NCBI GenBank assembly: GCA_964401045.1
Contig: CAYNXB010000008.1
Span: 4,148 to 68,147, forward strand
Length of the DNA stretch: 64,000 nt
Direction of reading: 5' to 3'
From: CAYNXB01 sp964401045
GTDB lineage: Bacteria > Pseudomonadota > Alphaproteobacteria > Sphingomonadales > Sphingomonadaceae
Position numbers and translations under genes: made by a program. The notes beneath the pieces were generated by a model that worked only from the letters and a program-made list of their open reading frames with translations, did not search any database and was not told the DNA's origin. The stretch's first letter is position 1, and the number at the start of each line of letters is the position of its first letter. Shown here one piece after another: positions 26,124 through 35,179 of the stretch.

Positions 26124-27167
26124 TCAGGCCGGCACCGCCCCGATTATCGGTAGCCGATCCTGCACAACGCCGGGTAGTTGCACCACCACCGCCCGGCGGA
26201 TCGGGGTCCAGAACGCCGAGAGGCACAGCAGCGCCGAGCCGATCACCAGCGCGGTCAGCGCGACGTTGAGCTCGACCGCGCCGAACCGGTCGAACAGCCA
26301 GGTGAGCGCGAACAGCACGTAGGCGAGCGCCGAGACGAGCAACGCGCGGCGGTCGATAGCCAGCGCGACAAGCCCCATCGCGACATAGATCACCAGCACC
26401 GCGACCGCGCCGCCGAGCCCCACATTACCGCCGCCGGTAACCCCGATCCAGTTGAACAACGGGTGCGCGATCATCGGCGCGGCGAGCAGGTGCAACCAGA
26501 AGGCGACGTCGGCGCGGCGCGTCTCGCGTTGGCGGTCGCTCATGTCCCAGCGCATCGCCAAGGCGAACACCGCGAGGCCAGCGACGAACACCATCCCTAG
26601 GATCTCATTCTCGACGGGCCTGCCAATGATCGCGAGCACCAGCGCAATGACGAACAGGGCCAGCGAAGCGGCGCCGGCCGCGACGGTGATCGGCACCATG
26701 AAGCGCCGCCAGTGAAGCCACGCCGCGCCGGCCGTGAGCAACGCGGCGCCGCTGCCGATCGAGGCCGCGAGCGTCTCGTTGTGCCAGAGGTTGGATTCGG
26801 CAAGCGTGGCCAGGCCGATAAGCGTCCCAAATATCCCACCGACGAAGGCGAGCAGCAGGACGATGCTGGGCAATGCCATGTGCCGCTTGCGGGTAAAGAA
26901 CTCGGCCATGCCCCACGCCGCGCCGGCAACGAACAGGCCGGATACCGAGGTGTCGATAAACCCACCGATGCTACCCACCGCCACCAGCACCATCGCCGCG
27001 GCTATGGTGACGAAAATGTCGTTGAAGCTGTTGACCAGGCGGAAGTTTTCCTCATCCACCGCCGGCGCAGAGCGTGTGGCGGCGACGTGGGCGCGCAGCG
27101 CGCCGGCGGCATCGGCGCTGATCGCCCCCGCGGAGACGGCGGCCTTGAGATCGCTGTCGGAATACAT
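26124..27167 (-). CDS. Multi-pass inner-membrane protein, function unknown
   Basis: A 347-residue protein. A soluble N-terminal segment of about 48 residues (MYSDSDLKAAVSAGAISADAAGALRAHV, a helical hairpin) is followed by roughly nine to ten hydrophobic membrane helices from about residue 50 to 325. I recognise it as a type of conserved alphaproteobacterial membrane protein but cannot name a family; DUF2157-like proteins are a comparison worth making because they too have a short N-terminal helical domain before many membrane spans. Its promoter overlaps a perfect palindrome, so it is likely repressed by a dedicated regulator not encoded next to it. Confidence 0.75.
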   Translation of the reverse strand: MYSDSDLKAAVSAGAISADAAGALRAHVAATRSAPAVDEENFRLVNSFNDIFVTIAAAMVLVAVGSIGGFIDTSVSGLFVAGAAWGMAEFFTRKRHMALPSIVLLLAFVGGIFGTLIGLATLAESNLWHNETLAASIGSGAALLTAGAAWLHWRRFMVPITVAAGAASLALFVIALVLAIIGRPVENEILGMVFVAGLAVFALAMRWDMSDRQRETRRADVAFWLHLLAAPMIAHPLFNWIGVTGGGNVGLGGAVAVLVIYVAMGLVALAIDRRALLVSALAYVLFALTWLFDRFGAVELNVALTALVIGSALLCLSAFWTPIRRAVVVQLPGVVQDRLPIIGAVPA

Positions 27168-27205
27168 GTGGCAATCCTCCCCTAAGGACGGGGAGAAGCT
27201 ATGCT

Positions 27206-27239
27206 CACTGTATTATCGAGTCAATACAGTGGGCGTCAA
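27206..27239 (-). promoter_or_regulatory. Promoter with overlapping palindromic operator
   Basis: Reading the minus strand, TTGACG (complement of 27234-27239) and ATAATA (complement of 27211-27216) are 17 bases apart, a near-ideal sigma-70 promoter for the membrane-protein gene starting at 27167. A perfect inverted repeat with 9-base arms, CACTGTATT at 27206-27214 and AATACAGTG at 27223-27231, covers the -10 and most of the spacer. A protein bound there would block polymerase. Confidence 0.7.
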
Positions 27240-27243
27240 CGAC

Positions 27244-28155
27244 TCACATACCGCCCTTTACCTGCTGCGCCGCCTTGAGGATCAGGGCCGATTGCTCCGC
27301 GCCGGATTGGGGGAACAGGAGGTTGTCGCGAGCCGAGATCCGATCCCAGTGCTTCGCGAAGTCCTCGACCGTACGTTCGTCCTCAGGCAGCCACAGCGGC
27401 TCGTTCATCCCCACCCATGCGGAATGGAACCCGCCCGCGCCGGCGCCGACCATTGCATTGGTCGGCGCTTCCTCGCTCACGAGGTAGAGCGCCGCCGGAA
27501 CCACGTTTTCCGGCGCGAACGCCTCGAACACCTGCTCGGGCAGGATGTCCTCGGTCATGCGCGTGGCGGCGACCGGGACGATGGTGTTGACCTTTACGTT
27601 GTACTTCGCGCCTTCGAGCGCGAGCGTCTTGGTCAGGCCGGCGAGGCCCAGCTTGGCCGCGCCGTAGTTGGCCTGCCCGAAGTTGCCGAACAGCCCGGTC
27701 GAACTGGCTGTCATCAGCACGCGACCATAGTTCTGCTCACGCATGATTTCCCATGCGGCTTTGGTTGCATAAGCAGAGCCTTGCAGGTGGACCTTCAGGA
27801 CGAAATCGAAGTCCGCCATTTCCATCTTGGCGAAGCTCTTGTCGCGCAGCACGCCCGCGTTGTTGATAAGGATGTGGAGGCCGCCCCATTTCTCTTTCGC
27901 CTGCGCGACCATCGCCTGCATCTGGTCGAATTCGGTGACCGAGGCGCCGTTCGAGATCGCCTCGCCGCCGGCTGCCTTGATTTCCTCGACCACTTGCAGC
28001 GCTGCATCTGAATGGCCGGTGCCGTCGCGCGCGCCGCCGAGATCGTTGACCACGACCTTCGCGCCGCGCTTGGCCAGTTCGAGCGCGTACGCACGGCCGA
28101 TGCCATTGCCCGCGCCGGTGACGACCGCCACGCGGCCTTCGAAGGAAATGCTCAT
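27244..28155 (-). CDS. SDR-family 3-hydroxyacyl-CoA dehydrogenase-like protein
   Basis: A 303-residue short-chain dehydrogenase. The cofactor motif is TGAGNGIG (about residues 13-20), the NAG motif is INNAGVLRDKSF, and the catalytic Ser and Tyr-x-x-x-Lys are in MTASSTGLFGNFGQANYGAAK. The sequence VNDLGGARDGTG and the long C-terminal part (SEEAPTNAMVGAGAGGFHSAWVG) match the dehydrogenase unit of peroxisomal multifunctional enzyme 2 and its bacterial relatives, which act on 3-hydroxyacyl-CoA. Start at 28155 chosen by homology. It is followed on the same strand by the operator region of the membrane protein. Confidence 0.87.
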   Translation of the reverse strand: MSISFEGRVAVVTGAGNGIGRAYALELAKRGAKVVVNDLGGARDGTGHSDAALQVVEEIKAAGGEAISNGASVTEFDQMQAMVAQAKEKWGGLHILINNAGVLRDKSFAKMEMADFDFVLKVHLQGSAYATKAAWEIMREQNYGRVLMTASSTGLFGNFGQANYGAAKLGLAGLTKTLALEGAKYNVKVNTIVPVAATRMTEDILPEQVFEAFAPENVVPAALYLVSEEAPTNAMVGAGAGGFHSAWVGMNEPLWLPEDERTVEDFAKHWDRISARDNLLFPQSGAEQSALILKAAQQVKGGM

Positions 28156-28169
28156 TCGTCTGTCTCCTG

Positions 28170-28847
28170 TCAGCCCAGCGTTTCGAGCGCTGGAACGAGT
28201 TCGTCGAAATGGTCGATCACCGCGTCGGCGCCGAGCGTTCGGGCCGGGGCGTCGTTGTAACCGAAGCTCAGGATCACGCACGGCTTGCCGGCAGCCCTGG
28301 CCGCACGGACATCGTAGCTCGAATCGCCGATCATGACGAAGCGTCCCTCGCCGCCGCAGCGCGCGATCGTCTCGTCGATCATGTCGGGTGCAGGCTTGCC
28401 GCGCCCCGGGCCAAGCGTGTCGCCGCCGATAACGCTGGCGAATCGGCTCGACATCCCCAGCTGGTCGAGCAGCGACACCGCCAGGCGTTCAAACTTGTTG
28501 GTCGCCACCGCGAGCTTGCAGCCGCGCGCGGCCAGCGTATCGAGCGCGGCCAGGCAACCGGGATAGGGCCGGGTTTGGTCGGCGATGTGCGCGGCATAAC
28601 GATCGAGCAGCCCGGCATAGAGTTGTTCGAACTCGGCTTCGCCCACGGGCCCCCCAGTGGTGTTGAACGCGCGCTCGAGCATTGCCCGGCTGCCGCCACC
28701 GACCAGATGGGCGACCTGATCCTCCGTGATCGGCTCGCGGCCGATTTGCGCCAGCGTGTGGTTGATCGCCGGATGCAAGTCCTTGTTGGAATCGACGAGC
28801 GTGCCGTCGAGATCGAAGCCGACGATGGCAAAGGGGAAGTCAGTCAT
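28170..28847 (-). CDS. gph: Phosphoglycolate phosphatase (HAD family)
   Basis: A 225-residue HAD hydrolase: motif I GFDLDGTLVDS, motif II VATNK, motif III lysine in GRGKPAPDM and motif IV MIGDSSYDVRAARAAGKP. It removes 2-phosphoglycolate formed in DNA repair and oxygenase side reactions, giving glycolate. I took the ATG at 28847; the longer frame would overlap glmU on the other strand. Phosphatases of this group can have other substrates, but the sequence fits Gph well. It is 14 bases upstream of the SDR gene on the same strand. Confidence 0.87.
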   Translation of the reverse strand: MTDFPFAIVGFDLDGTLVDSNKDLHPAINHTLAQIGREPITEDQVAHLVGGGSRAMLERAFNTTGGPVGEAEFEQLYAGLLDRYAAHIADQTRPYPGCLAALDTLAARGCKLAVATNKFERLAVSLLDQLGMSSRFASVIGGDTLGPGRGKPAPDMIDETIARCGGEGRFVMIGDSSYDVRAARAAGKPCVILSFGYNDAPARTLGADAVIDHFDELVPALETLG

Positions 28848-28908
28848 CCCCAGCGCCGTTGCCGCAGCCTTATGGAAACCGCAACAGATTGGTGGCATTC
28901 GCGCCGCT

Positions 28909-30267
28909 ATGAGCAGCAGACCAATCGCCGCCATCGTCCTCGCCGCAGGCAAAGGGACGCGCATGAAGAGCGCGACCCACAAAGTCCTCCACCAGATTGC
29001 CGGGCGGGCGATGATCGATCATTTGCTGGCTTCGCTCGGGGATCTCGGCCCCGCGCGGACGGTGGTGGTGGTCGGCGATCTGCGCGATCAGCTGGAGAAG
29101 GCGCTCGGCGCGCGCGCGGAAGTGGTGGTGCAGGAGCCGCAGCTCGGTACCGGACACGCGGTGCAACAGGCCGAGGCGGCGCTGGCGGGCTTCGCTGGCG
29201 ATGTGCTGGTGCTCTACGGCGATGTCCCGTTCGTCCGCTCCGCGACGATGCGTGCGATGCTCGACCGGCTGGGCGAAGCCGATGCGCCCGCGGCCGTGGT
29301 GCTCGGGTTCGAGCCGGACGATGCGCTGCAATACGGGCGCGTGATCGCCGAGCAGGGCCGCATCGCGAAAATGGTCGAATTCAAGGATGCCAACGCGGCC
29401 GAGCGCGCGACCAGGCTGTGCAATTCGGGGTTGCTGGCGGCGCGCGCGGCGGACCTGTTCGCGCTGCTCGGCAAGGTCGGCAATGCCAACGCCCAGGGCG
29501 AATACTACCTGCCCGATATCGTCAACATCGCAGTCGGCGAAGGGCGTACCTGCGCAGTGGTCGTGACCGACACGCCTAACGAGGTTGCCGGAATCAACAG
29601 CCGCGCCGAGCTCGCCACCGCAGAGGCGCAATGGCAGGCGTTCAAGCGCGACGAGGCGATGGCCGGCGGCGCCACGCTCAAGGCGCCGGAGACGGTATTC
29701 TTCTCATGGGATACGGCACTCGGAAAGGACGTGACGGTCGAGCCGAATGTGGTGTTCGGGCCTGGCGTGACGGTGGCGGACAACGTCACCATCCGCGCGT
29801 TCTGTCACATCGAGGGCGCAACCTTGGCAAGCGGGGTTGAGGTCGGCCCCTTCGCGCGGCTGCGGCCCGGCGCGCGGCTTGAGGAAAAGAGCAAGGTGGG
29901 CAACTTCGTCGAGATGAAGGCGGCCACGCTTGGGCCGGGCGCCAAGGCCAATCACCTGACTTACCTCGGGGACGCCGAAGTCGGCGCGGGCGCGAACATC
30001 GGCGCCGGCACGATCACCTGCAACTACGATGGCTATTTCAAGCACAAGACCGTGATCGGCGAGCGCGCTTTCATCGGATCGAACAGCGCGCTGATCGCCC
30101 CGGTTCGGATCGGAGCGGATGCCATCGTTGCCGCGGGCAGCGCGGTCAGCCGCGACGTCGCGGCCGGCGAACTGCGCATGGTCCGCGCCGAACAGTTGGT
30201 GAAGCCAGGGTGGGCGGACCGCTTCCATAACGCGATGCGCAAGAAAAAGGCGGAGGCGAAGGACTGA
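28909..30267 (+). CDS. glmU: Bifunctional N-acetylglucosamine-1-phosphate uridyltransferase / glucosamine-1-phosphate acetyltransferase
   Basis: A 452-residue enzyme making UDP-GlcNAc for peptidoglycan and LPS. The N-terminal uridyltransferase domain (about 1-230) has AAIVLAAGKGTRMKSATHKVLH and VLYGDVPFV. The C-terminal acetyltransferase is a left-handed beta helix (FGPGVTVADNVTIRAFCHI onward) with the conserved NYDGYFKHKT and IGSNSALIAPV. The ATG at 28909 is the family start. glmS follows after one small gene, so both UDP-GlcNAc enzymes are clustered. Confidence 0.97.
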   Translation: MSSRPIAAIVLAAGKGTRMKSATHKVLHQIAGRAMIDHLLASLGDLGPARTVVVVGDLRDQLEKALGARAEVVVQEPQLGTGHAVQQAEAALAGFAGDVLVLYGDVPFVRSATMRAMLDRLGEADAPAAVVLGFEPDDALQYGRVIAEQGRIAKMVEFKDANAAERATRLCNSGLLAARAADLFALLGKVGNANAQGEYYLPDIVNIAVGEGRTCAVVVTDTPNEVAGINSRAELATAEAQWQAFKRDEAMAGGATLKAPETVFFSWDTALGKDVTVEPNVVFGPGVTVADNVTIRAFCHIEGATLASGVEVGPFARLRPGARLEEKSKVGNFVEMKAATLGPGAKANHLTYLGDAEVGAGANIGAGTITCNYDGYFKHKTVIGERAFIGSNSALIAPVRIGADAIVAAGSAVSRDVAAGELRMVRAEQLVKPGWADRFHNAMRKKKAEAKD

Positions 30268-30268
30268 G

Positions 30269-30700
30269 ATGGCGCTCACCGATCGGCAACTGGCGGTTGT
30301 CCTGCAGGCCTGCATCGAGCACGCGAAGATGCGGCTCGAGGAGCAGGGCGGCTTTCTGCCGTTCGGCGCGCGCGCCCGGCCCGATGGCGAGATAGAATTC
30401 GTCGAGGCGCGGGAAACCGGCGAGGAGGAATCGCTCGACGCCGTCTATCAGCGAATCAGCGCGCTCGTCGCTCAGGCCGGTCGGGCGAAGGAGATCGTCG
30501 CCGGCGCGCTTGTCGCCAACACCGGACTGCCGGAGGGTGCCATCGGAACATTCGAAACTGCGATCACCGTCCAGCTCGAAGCGCCGGGCTTCTGCCGCGG
30601 CGTGATCGCGCCCTACAGGCTGACCGGCGATGGTCAGCGGCGGGTGGAACTGGGTGATTTGCTGCCAGACGTCGCGGACGCGGTCATCTTTGCCGGCTGA
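30269..30700 (+). CDS. Conserved hypothetical protein between glmU and glmS
   Basis: A 143-residue soluble protein that begins 1 base after the glmU stop, so it is almost certainly co-transcribed and coupled. It shows an N-terminal helix (LTDRQLAVVLQACIEHAKMRLEEQGGFLPFGARARPDG) and a later alpha/beta region ending GDLLPDVADAVIFAG. The opening with FLPFGA resembles small uncharacterised proteins that begin with a helix and a FxPFA motif, but I cannot assign a family or function. No signal peptide or membrane segment. Confidence 0.72.
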   Translation: MALTDRQLAVVLQACIEHAKMRLEEQGGFLPFGARARPDGEIEFVEARETGEEESLDAVYQRISALVAQAGRAKEIVAGALVANTGLPEGAIGTFETAITVQLEAPGFCRGVIAPYRLTGDGQRRVELGDLLPDVADAVIFAG

Positions 30701-30703
30701 CGA

Positions 30704-30838
30704 TCATTCCTGCTTCTTGCGCGCGTGGATAAGCCGAATGGTGTGGATCGAAGTCTTATCCAAGGAAACGTCCGGTAGGCCCAGGGCCACGGCGTTCCGC
30801 CGCCAGCGGCCACGGCTCCGATCGTCAGAGGCCGTCAT
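30704..30838 (-). CDS. Possible 44-residue basic protein
   Basis: An open frame of 44 codons on the minus strand in the gap before glmS. It encodes a basic peptide beginning MTASDDRSRGRWRRNAVAL and ending IHTIRLIHARKKQE. The gap would otherwise be empty, and the composition (Arg/Lys-rich with an amphipathic middle) looks protein-like. The ribosome site is weak (GACGAAG directly before the ATG). It converges with the hypothetical gene after glmU. Coding status is uncertain. Confidence 0.45.
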   Translation of the reverse strand: MTASDDRSRGRWRRNAVALGLPDVSLDKTSIHTIRLIHARKKQE

Positions 30839-30918
30839 CTTCGTCACGCGCAGTAACAGGGATCTGCCGGCGCGCACGCCGGGTATCCGCGTCCCCCATA
30901 TCCTGTAGGAACAAGCTC

Positions 30919-32742
30919 ATGTGTGGAATCATCGGCATCGTCGGCAAGCAGGAGGTCGCCGCGCGGCTGGTCGATGGCCTGCGGCGAATGGAATACCGCG
31001 GCTATGACAGCGCCGGCATCTGCACCGTGCATGATGGAGAACTGATTCGCCGCCGCGCGCCGGGCAAGCTGATCCATCTCGTCGCGGAACTAGACCGGCA
31101 TCCCGCTCCTGGCACGACCGGCATCGCCCACACCCGCTGGGCGACCCACGGCGCGCCGACCACCAGCAATGCCCATCCGCACGCGACGGGTGAAGTCGCG
31201 CTGGTCCACAACGGCATCATCGAGAACTTCCGTCCGCTGCGCGAGGAGCTGGAGGCGCGCGGCCACAGATTCGAAAGCGAAACCGACACCGAAGTGGTCG
31301 CGCATCTCGTCTCGGAAGGGGTCGAGGCGGGAAAGAGCCCGCAGGATGCCGTCCGTGCGGTGCTGCCGCGGCTGCGCGGTGCGTTCGCGCTGGCGATTGC
31401 GTTCCGCGCGCATCCGGAGCTCCTGATCGGCGCGCGCCTCGGCTCGCCGCTTGTGGTCGGTTACGGGGAGGGCGAGACTTACCTCGGGTCGGACGCGCTC
31501 GCGCTCGCGCCGCTGACGCAGAAGATCTCGTATCTCGAGGAAGGCGACTGGGTCGTGATCACGCGCGAGGGCGCGGCGATCTTCGACAAGGACGATCAGC
31601 CCGTCGAGCGCCCGGTGCAGGAATCAGGCGCCACCGCCACCGCGATCGAGAAGGGCAACTATCCCCACTTCATGCTCAAGGAGATATTCGAGCAGCCGAT
31701 CGTCGTTGCGCAGACGCTGCGTTCCTACTTGCGCCCGCTCGAGCGGCAGGTCGCGCTGCCGCAGATCGATTTCGACATTTCCGCGGTGGAGCGGGTGCAG
31801 ATCGTCGCCTGCGGCACTTCGTATTACGCGGGGATGGTCGCCAAGTACTGGTTCGAGCGCTTCGCCCGCGTCCCGGTCGACATCGATTTCGCCAGCGAGT
31901 TCCGTTACCGCGAACCGGTGCTGCAGCCGGGCGGGCTGGCGTTGTTCATCTCCCAGAGTGGAGAAACCGCGGACACCCTGGCGGCATTGCGTCATTGCCG
32001 CGCCGAAGGGCAGACCATCGCGGTGGTCGTCAACGTTCCAACCAGCTCGATGGCCCGCGAAGCCGACCTGCTGCTGCCGACCCACGCCGGGCCCGAGATC
32101 GGCGTCGCCTCGACCAAGGCATTCACCTGCCAGCTCGCGGTCCTGGCCGCGCTTGCCGCGCATTTCGCGGTCAAGAAGGGCAAGATGAGCGCCGCGGAGG
32201 AATCGGCGATCGTGGATCATCTGCTCGAAGCGCCAGCCGCGCTCACCGCCGCGCTCTCTCACGACGAGGAAATCGCCGGCATGGCGCATCTCATCGCTCC
32301 GGCTCGCGATGTGCTTTATCTTGGCCGCGGACCGGACTTTCCGCTCGCGCTTGAGGGCGCACTCAAATTGAAGGAAATCAGTTACATTCACGCCGAAGGT
32401 TATGCATCGGGTGAAATGAAACACGGGCCGATCGCGCTGATCGACGAAGCGGTGCCGGTGATCGTCCTCGCGCCCTCGGGGCCGTTGTTCGAGAAGACCG
32501 TCTCCAACATGGAGGAAGTACGCGCCCGCGGCGGCAAGATCGTGCTGATTTCCGACGCCCGGGGCCTCGCCGAAGCCGGCCACGGTTGCCTGGCGACGAT
32601 CGAGATGCCCGCGGTACACCCGCTAATCGCGCCGCTGGTCTACGCGGTGCCGGTGCAACTGCTCGCTTATCATGTGGCGGCAATCAAGGGCACTGACGTG
32701 GATCAGCCCCGCAACCTCGCGAAAAGCGTGACGGTGGAATAG
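30919..32742 (+). CDS. glmS: Glutamine-fructose-6-phosphate aminotransferase (isomerizing)
   Basis: A 607-residue enzyme that forms glucosamine-6-phosphate from fructose-6-phosphate and glutamine. The N-terminal class II glutaminase starts MCGIIGIVG with nucleophile Cys2, followed by RRMEYRGYDSAGI and GIAHTRWATHG. Two SIS domains follow (IVACGTSYYAGMVAKYWFE, FISQSGETADTLAALR, EISYIHAEGYASGEMKHGPIALID) and it ends in NLAKSVTVE. Length is typical. It provides the substrate route feeding GlmU. Confidence 0.98.
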   Translation: MCGIIGIVGKQEVAARLVDGLRRMEYRGYDSAGICTVHDGELIRRRAPGKLIHLVAELDRHPAPGTTGIAHTRWATHGAPTTSNAHPHATGEVALVHNGIIENFRPLREELEARGHRFESETDTEVVAHLVSEGVEAGKSPQDAVRAVLPRLRGAFALAIAFRAHPELLIGARLGSPLVVGYGEGETYLGSDALALAPLTQKISYLEEGDWVVITREGAAIFDKDDQPVERPVQESGATATAIEKGNYPHFMLKEIFEQPIVVAQTLRSYLRPLERQVALPQIDFDISAVERVQIVACGTSYYAGMVAKYWFERFARVPVDIDFASEFRYREPVLQPGGLALFISQSGETADTLAALRHCRAEGQTIAVVVNVPTSSMAREADLLLPTHAGPEIGVASTKAFTCQLAVLAALAAHFAVKKGKMSAAEESAIVDHLLEAPAALTAALSHDEEIAGMAHLIAPARDVLYLGRGPDFPLALEGALKLKEISYIHAEGYASGEMKHGPIALIDEAVPVIVLAPSGPLFEKTVSNMEEVRARGGKIVLISDARGLAEAGHGCLATIEMPAVHPLIAPLVYAVPVQLLAYHVAAIKGTDVDQPRNLAKSVTVE

Positions 32743-32812
32743 CTTGGCTTAAGCCATTCGCAGATTTCAGGTTTTACGGCCCGTCAACCAATTTCGCTTA
32801 CGCCGCTCCATT

Positions 32813-35173
32813 GTGAGCGACGCGCATTCCGAATTGCCCGGCCTTCCGCTGCGGCTCAGCAATCTTGCGCTGATCGGCCTCAAGCAGCCCGAAGAGGGAA
32901 GCTGGGGCCGTCTCCGCGCGTTGCAATACGGGCGCCTGTCCGAGAATTCCCTGTTCCGCGTCGCCATCCACGTCGTTGCGGTGCTCATCACCTTCGCGAT
33001 CTTCGCCGGCAAGGTGCCGATGCTCGCGCTCGGCGTCTGGGGCGTTACGGTCGGCGGCGCGCTGTGGAACACCGTGGCGATCGATCGCGGCCTCGCCAAC
33101 GTAGAGCGCAGCAGGATGTCGCGCGCCGATTTTTGGCGCCACACCAGCGCGTTCGCGGTGCTCGGCGCCGCGTGGGCCTCCCCGCTGATCGTGTTCCTGC
33201 CGTGGGGCGCGCCGATGGATTTCCTCGCCAGCTGGGCGGTGATCGCGATGCTGATCACCGGGGCCGCAGTCGCGGTTTCGGGCGCCCCATTGGCGACGAT
33301 CGTGTTCACGTTGGTGACGGGCGGAGCGGCAGCGATCGCCTGCCTCCTGTTCGGTCAGCCAGTGTTGATCGGGGTGGTGCTGGGGTTCGTGGCGATCGCG
33401 GTAAATGGCGCGATCCGCTCCTCGCGGATCTACGTTTCGGCGCGCGTTTCCGAAGTCGGCGTCGCAGAGAAGAGCGAAGTCGTGTCGCTGTTGCTTCGCG
33501 AGTTCGAGGAGAACGAGGCGGATTGGCTATGGCAGATCGACACCGCCCGCCGCATCCGTTCGGCCAGCCCGCGCTTCGCTTACGCGCTGGGGCAGGACAG
33601 CGCCGCGATCGAGGGCAAGAGCTTCATCCAGCTCATCGCGGGCGAGTCCTGGGAAGCCGGCCAGTTCGCACCCAGCCTCCATGATCTCGCCGAACGGCTC
33701 AAGCGCCGGGAAAGCTTCTCCAACCTGATCGTCAGGGTCGACGTAGCCGGCGGCCGCCGCTGGTGGGAACTGTCGGGCACGCCGATGCTCGACGAGGATA
33801 GCAAGTTCGTCGGCTACCGCGGCGTCGGCTCGGACGTCACCGAGCGCCGCGAGAGCGATGAGAAGATCGCTTATCTCGCGCGCTACGACACGCTCACCGG
33901 CCTGCCCAACCGCATGATGCTGACCGAGGCGCTCGGCGACGCGATGCGCTATGCCGAACAGTGGCGCACGCGCTGCGCGTTCCTGATGATCGATCTCGAC
34001 CGGTTCAAGGCGGTCAACGATTCGCTGGGCCATCTCGTCGGCGACCGGCTGCTGGCCCAGGTTTCGGACCGCCTGAAGGAGCTTATCACTGCCAACGAGC
34101 TGTGTGGCCGGCTGGGTGGAGACGAGTTCGCGATCGTCATTCGCGATGCGTCCGACAGCGCCTGGGTGGAGAGCGTCGCCGGCCGGGTGATCGAATGCCT
34201 GTCGCGGCCTTACGAAGTCGACAATCACACCCTGTTCGTCGGCGCCAGCGTCGGCCTGGCGCTTGGCCCGCGCGACGGCACGACCGTCGAGATGCTGATG
34301 CGCAATGCCGATCTCGCGCTGTACCGCGCCAAGGACGAGGGCGGGGGCCGCCACCGCACGTACGAGCCCTCGCTCCACGCCGACGCTGAGGAACGCCGCA
34401 AGCTCGAATTCTCGCTCCGCCGCGCGCTCGACCGCAAGGAGATGAGCCTCAATTTTCAGCCAGTGGTCGATGCGCACAGCGAGCGGGTGGTGAGCTTCGA
34501 GGCTCTGCTGCGCTGGAACAGCAAGGAGCACGGCTTCGTCAGCCCGGTGAAGTTCATCCCGCTGGCCGAGGACACTCGCCTGATCGTGCCGATTGGCGAA
34601 TGGGTGCTGACCGAGGCGTGCAGGGAGGCAACCAAATGGCCGGACCAGATCAAGGTCGCGGTCAACGTCTCGGGCGAACAGCTGCTCGATCCCAACTTCT
34701 CGCGCACCGTGGTCAACGCGCTCGCTGGCAGTGGCCTTCCGGCACACCGGCTCGAGGTTGAGGTGACCGAGAGCATCTTCGTGCGCGACGCGGTCAGCGC
34801 CCGCCAGACGCTGGAGGAGATAATGGCGCTCGGCTGCTCCGTCGCGCTCGACGACTTCGGCACCGGCTATTCTTCGCTCGGCTACCTGCGCGCGATGCGC
34901 TTCTCGACCATCAAGGTCGACCGTAGCTTCGTTCAGGGCGCGGCGACCGGCAACAAGGAAAGCCTGGCGATCATCCGCGCGGTGGTGGCGATGGCTGACA
35001 GCCTCGAAATGTCGACCACCGCCGAAGGGGTGGAGAACGCCGACGAGGCCAAGCTCGTCACCGACCTCGGCTGCAAGAAGATCCAGGGCTACTATTTCGG
35101 CCGCCCGATGGAGGCCGCGGACGCGCTGGCGCTGTTCGACAAGAAAGGCGCTAAGAAGGCCGTGGCGGCTTAG
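32813..35173 (+). CDS. Membrane GGDEF-EAL cyclic-di-GMP protein with PAS domain
   Basis: A 786-residue signalling protein. Residues about 40-205 form several membrane helices, then a PAS domain (about 225-345, WLWQIDTARRIRSASPRFAY to SDVTERRES), a GGDEF domain (LAYRYDTLTGLPNR-like entry and intact GRLGGDEFAIV) and an EAL domain with FEALLRW, VNVSGEQL, VEVTES, LDDFGTGYSS, IKVDRSF, AEGVE and IQGYYFG. All phosphodiesterase metal and catalytic residues appear present, so EAL is probably active. No RxxD inhibitory site precedes GGDEF. The start is GTG at 32813. It senses an unknown signal through its membrane and PAS parts. Confidence 0.92.
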   Translation: MSDAHSELPGLPLRLSNLALIGLKQPEEGSWGRLRALQYGRLSENSLFRVAIHVVAVLITFAIFAGKVPMLALGVWGVTVGGALWNTVAIDRGLANVERSRMSRADFWRHTSAFAVLGAAWASPLIVFLPWGAPMDFLASWAVIAMLITGAAVAVSGAPLATIVFTLVTGGAAAIACLLFGQPVLIGVVLGFVAIAVNGAIRSSRIYVSARVSEVGVAEKSEVVSLLLREFEENEADWLWQIDTARRIRSASPRFAYALGQDSAAIEGKSFIQLIAGESWEAGQFAPSLHDLAERLKRRESFSNLIVRVDVAGGRRWWELSGTPMLDEDSKFVGYRGVGSDVTERRESDEKIAYLARYDTLTGLPNRMMLTEALGDAMRYAEQWRTRCAFLMIDLDRFKAVNDSLGHLVGDRLLAQVSDRLKELITANELCGRLGGDEFAIVIRDASDSAWVESVAGRVIECLSRPYEVDNHTLFVGASVGLALGPRDGTTVEMLMRNADLALYRAKDEGGGRHRTYEPSLHADAEERRKLEFSLRRALDRKEMSLNFQPVVDAHSERVVSFEALLRWNSKEHGFVSPVKFIPLAEDTRLIVPIGEWVLTEACREATKWPDQIKVAVNVSGEQLLDPNFSRTVVNALAGSGLPAHRLEVEVTESIFVRDAVSARQTLEEIMALGCSVALDDFGTGYSSLGYLRAMRFSTIKVDRSFVQGAATGNKESLAIIRAVVAMADSLEMSTTAEGVENADEAKLVTDLGCKKIQGYYFGRPMEAADALALFDKKGAKKAVAA

Positions 35174-35179
35174 GCTAGC

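Noticed and set aside
30701..30918. glmS ribozyme ahead of glmS
   Set aside because: The known glmS ribozyme is a Gram-positive element and none of its core sequence is evident here; the gap holds a possible small ORF and the glmS promoter.
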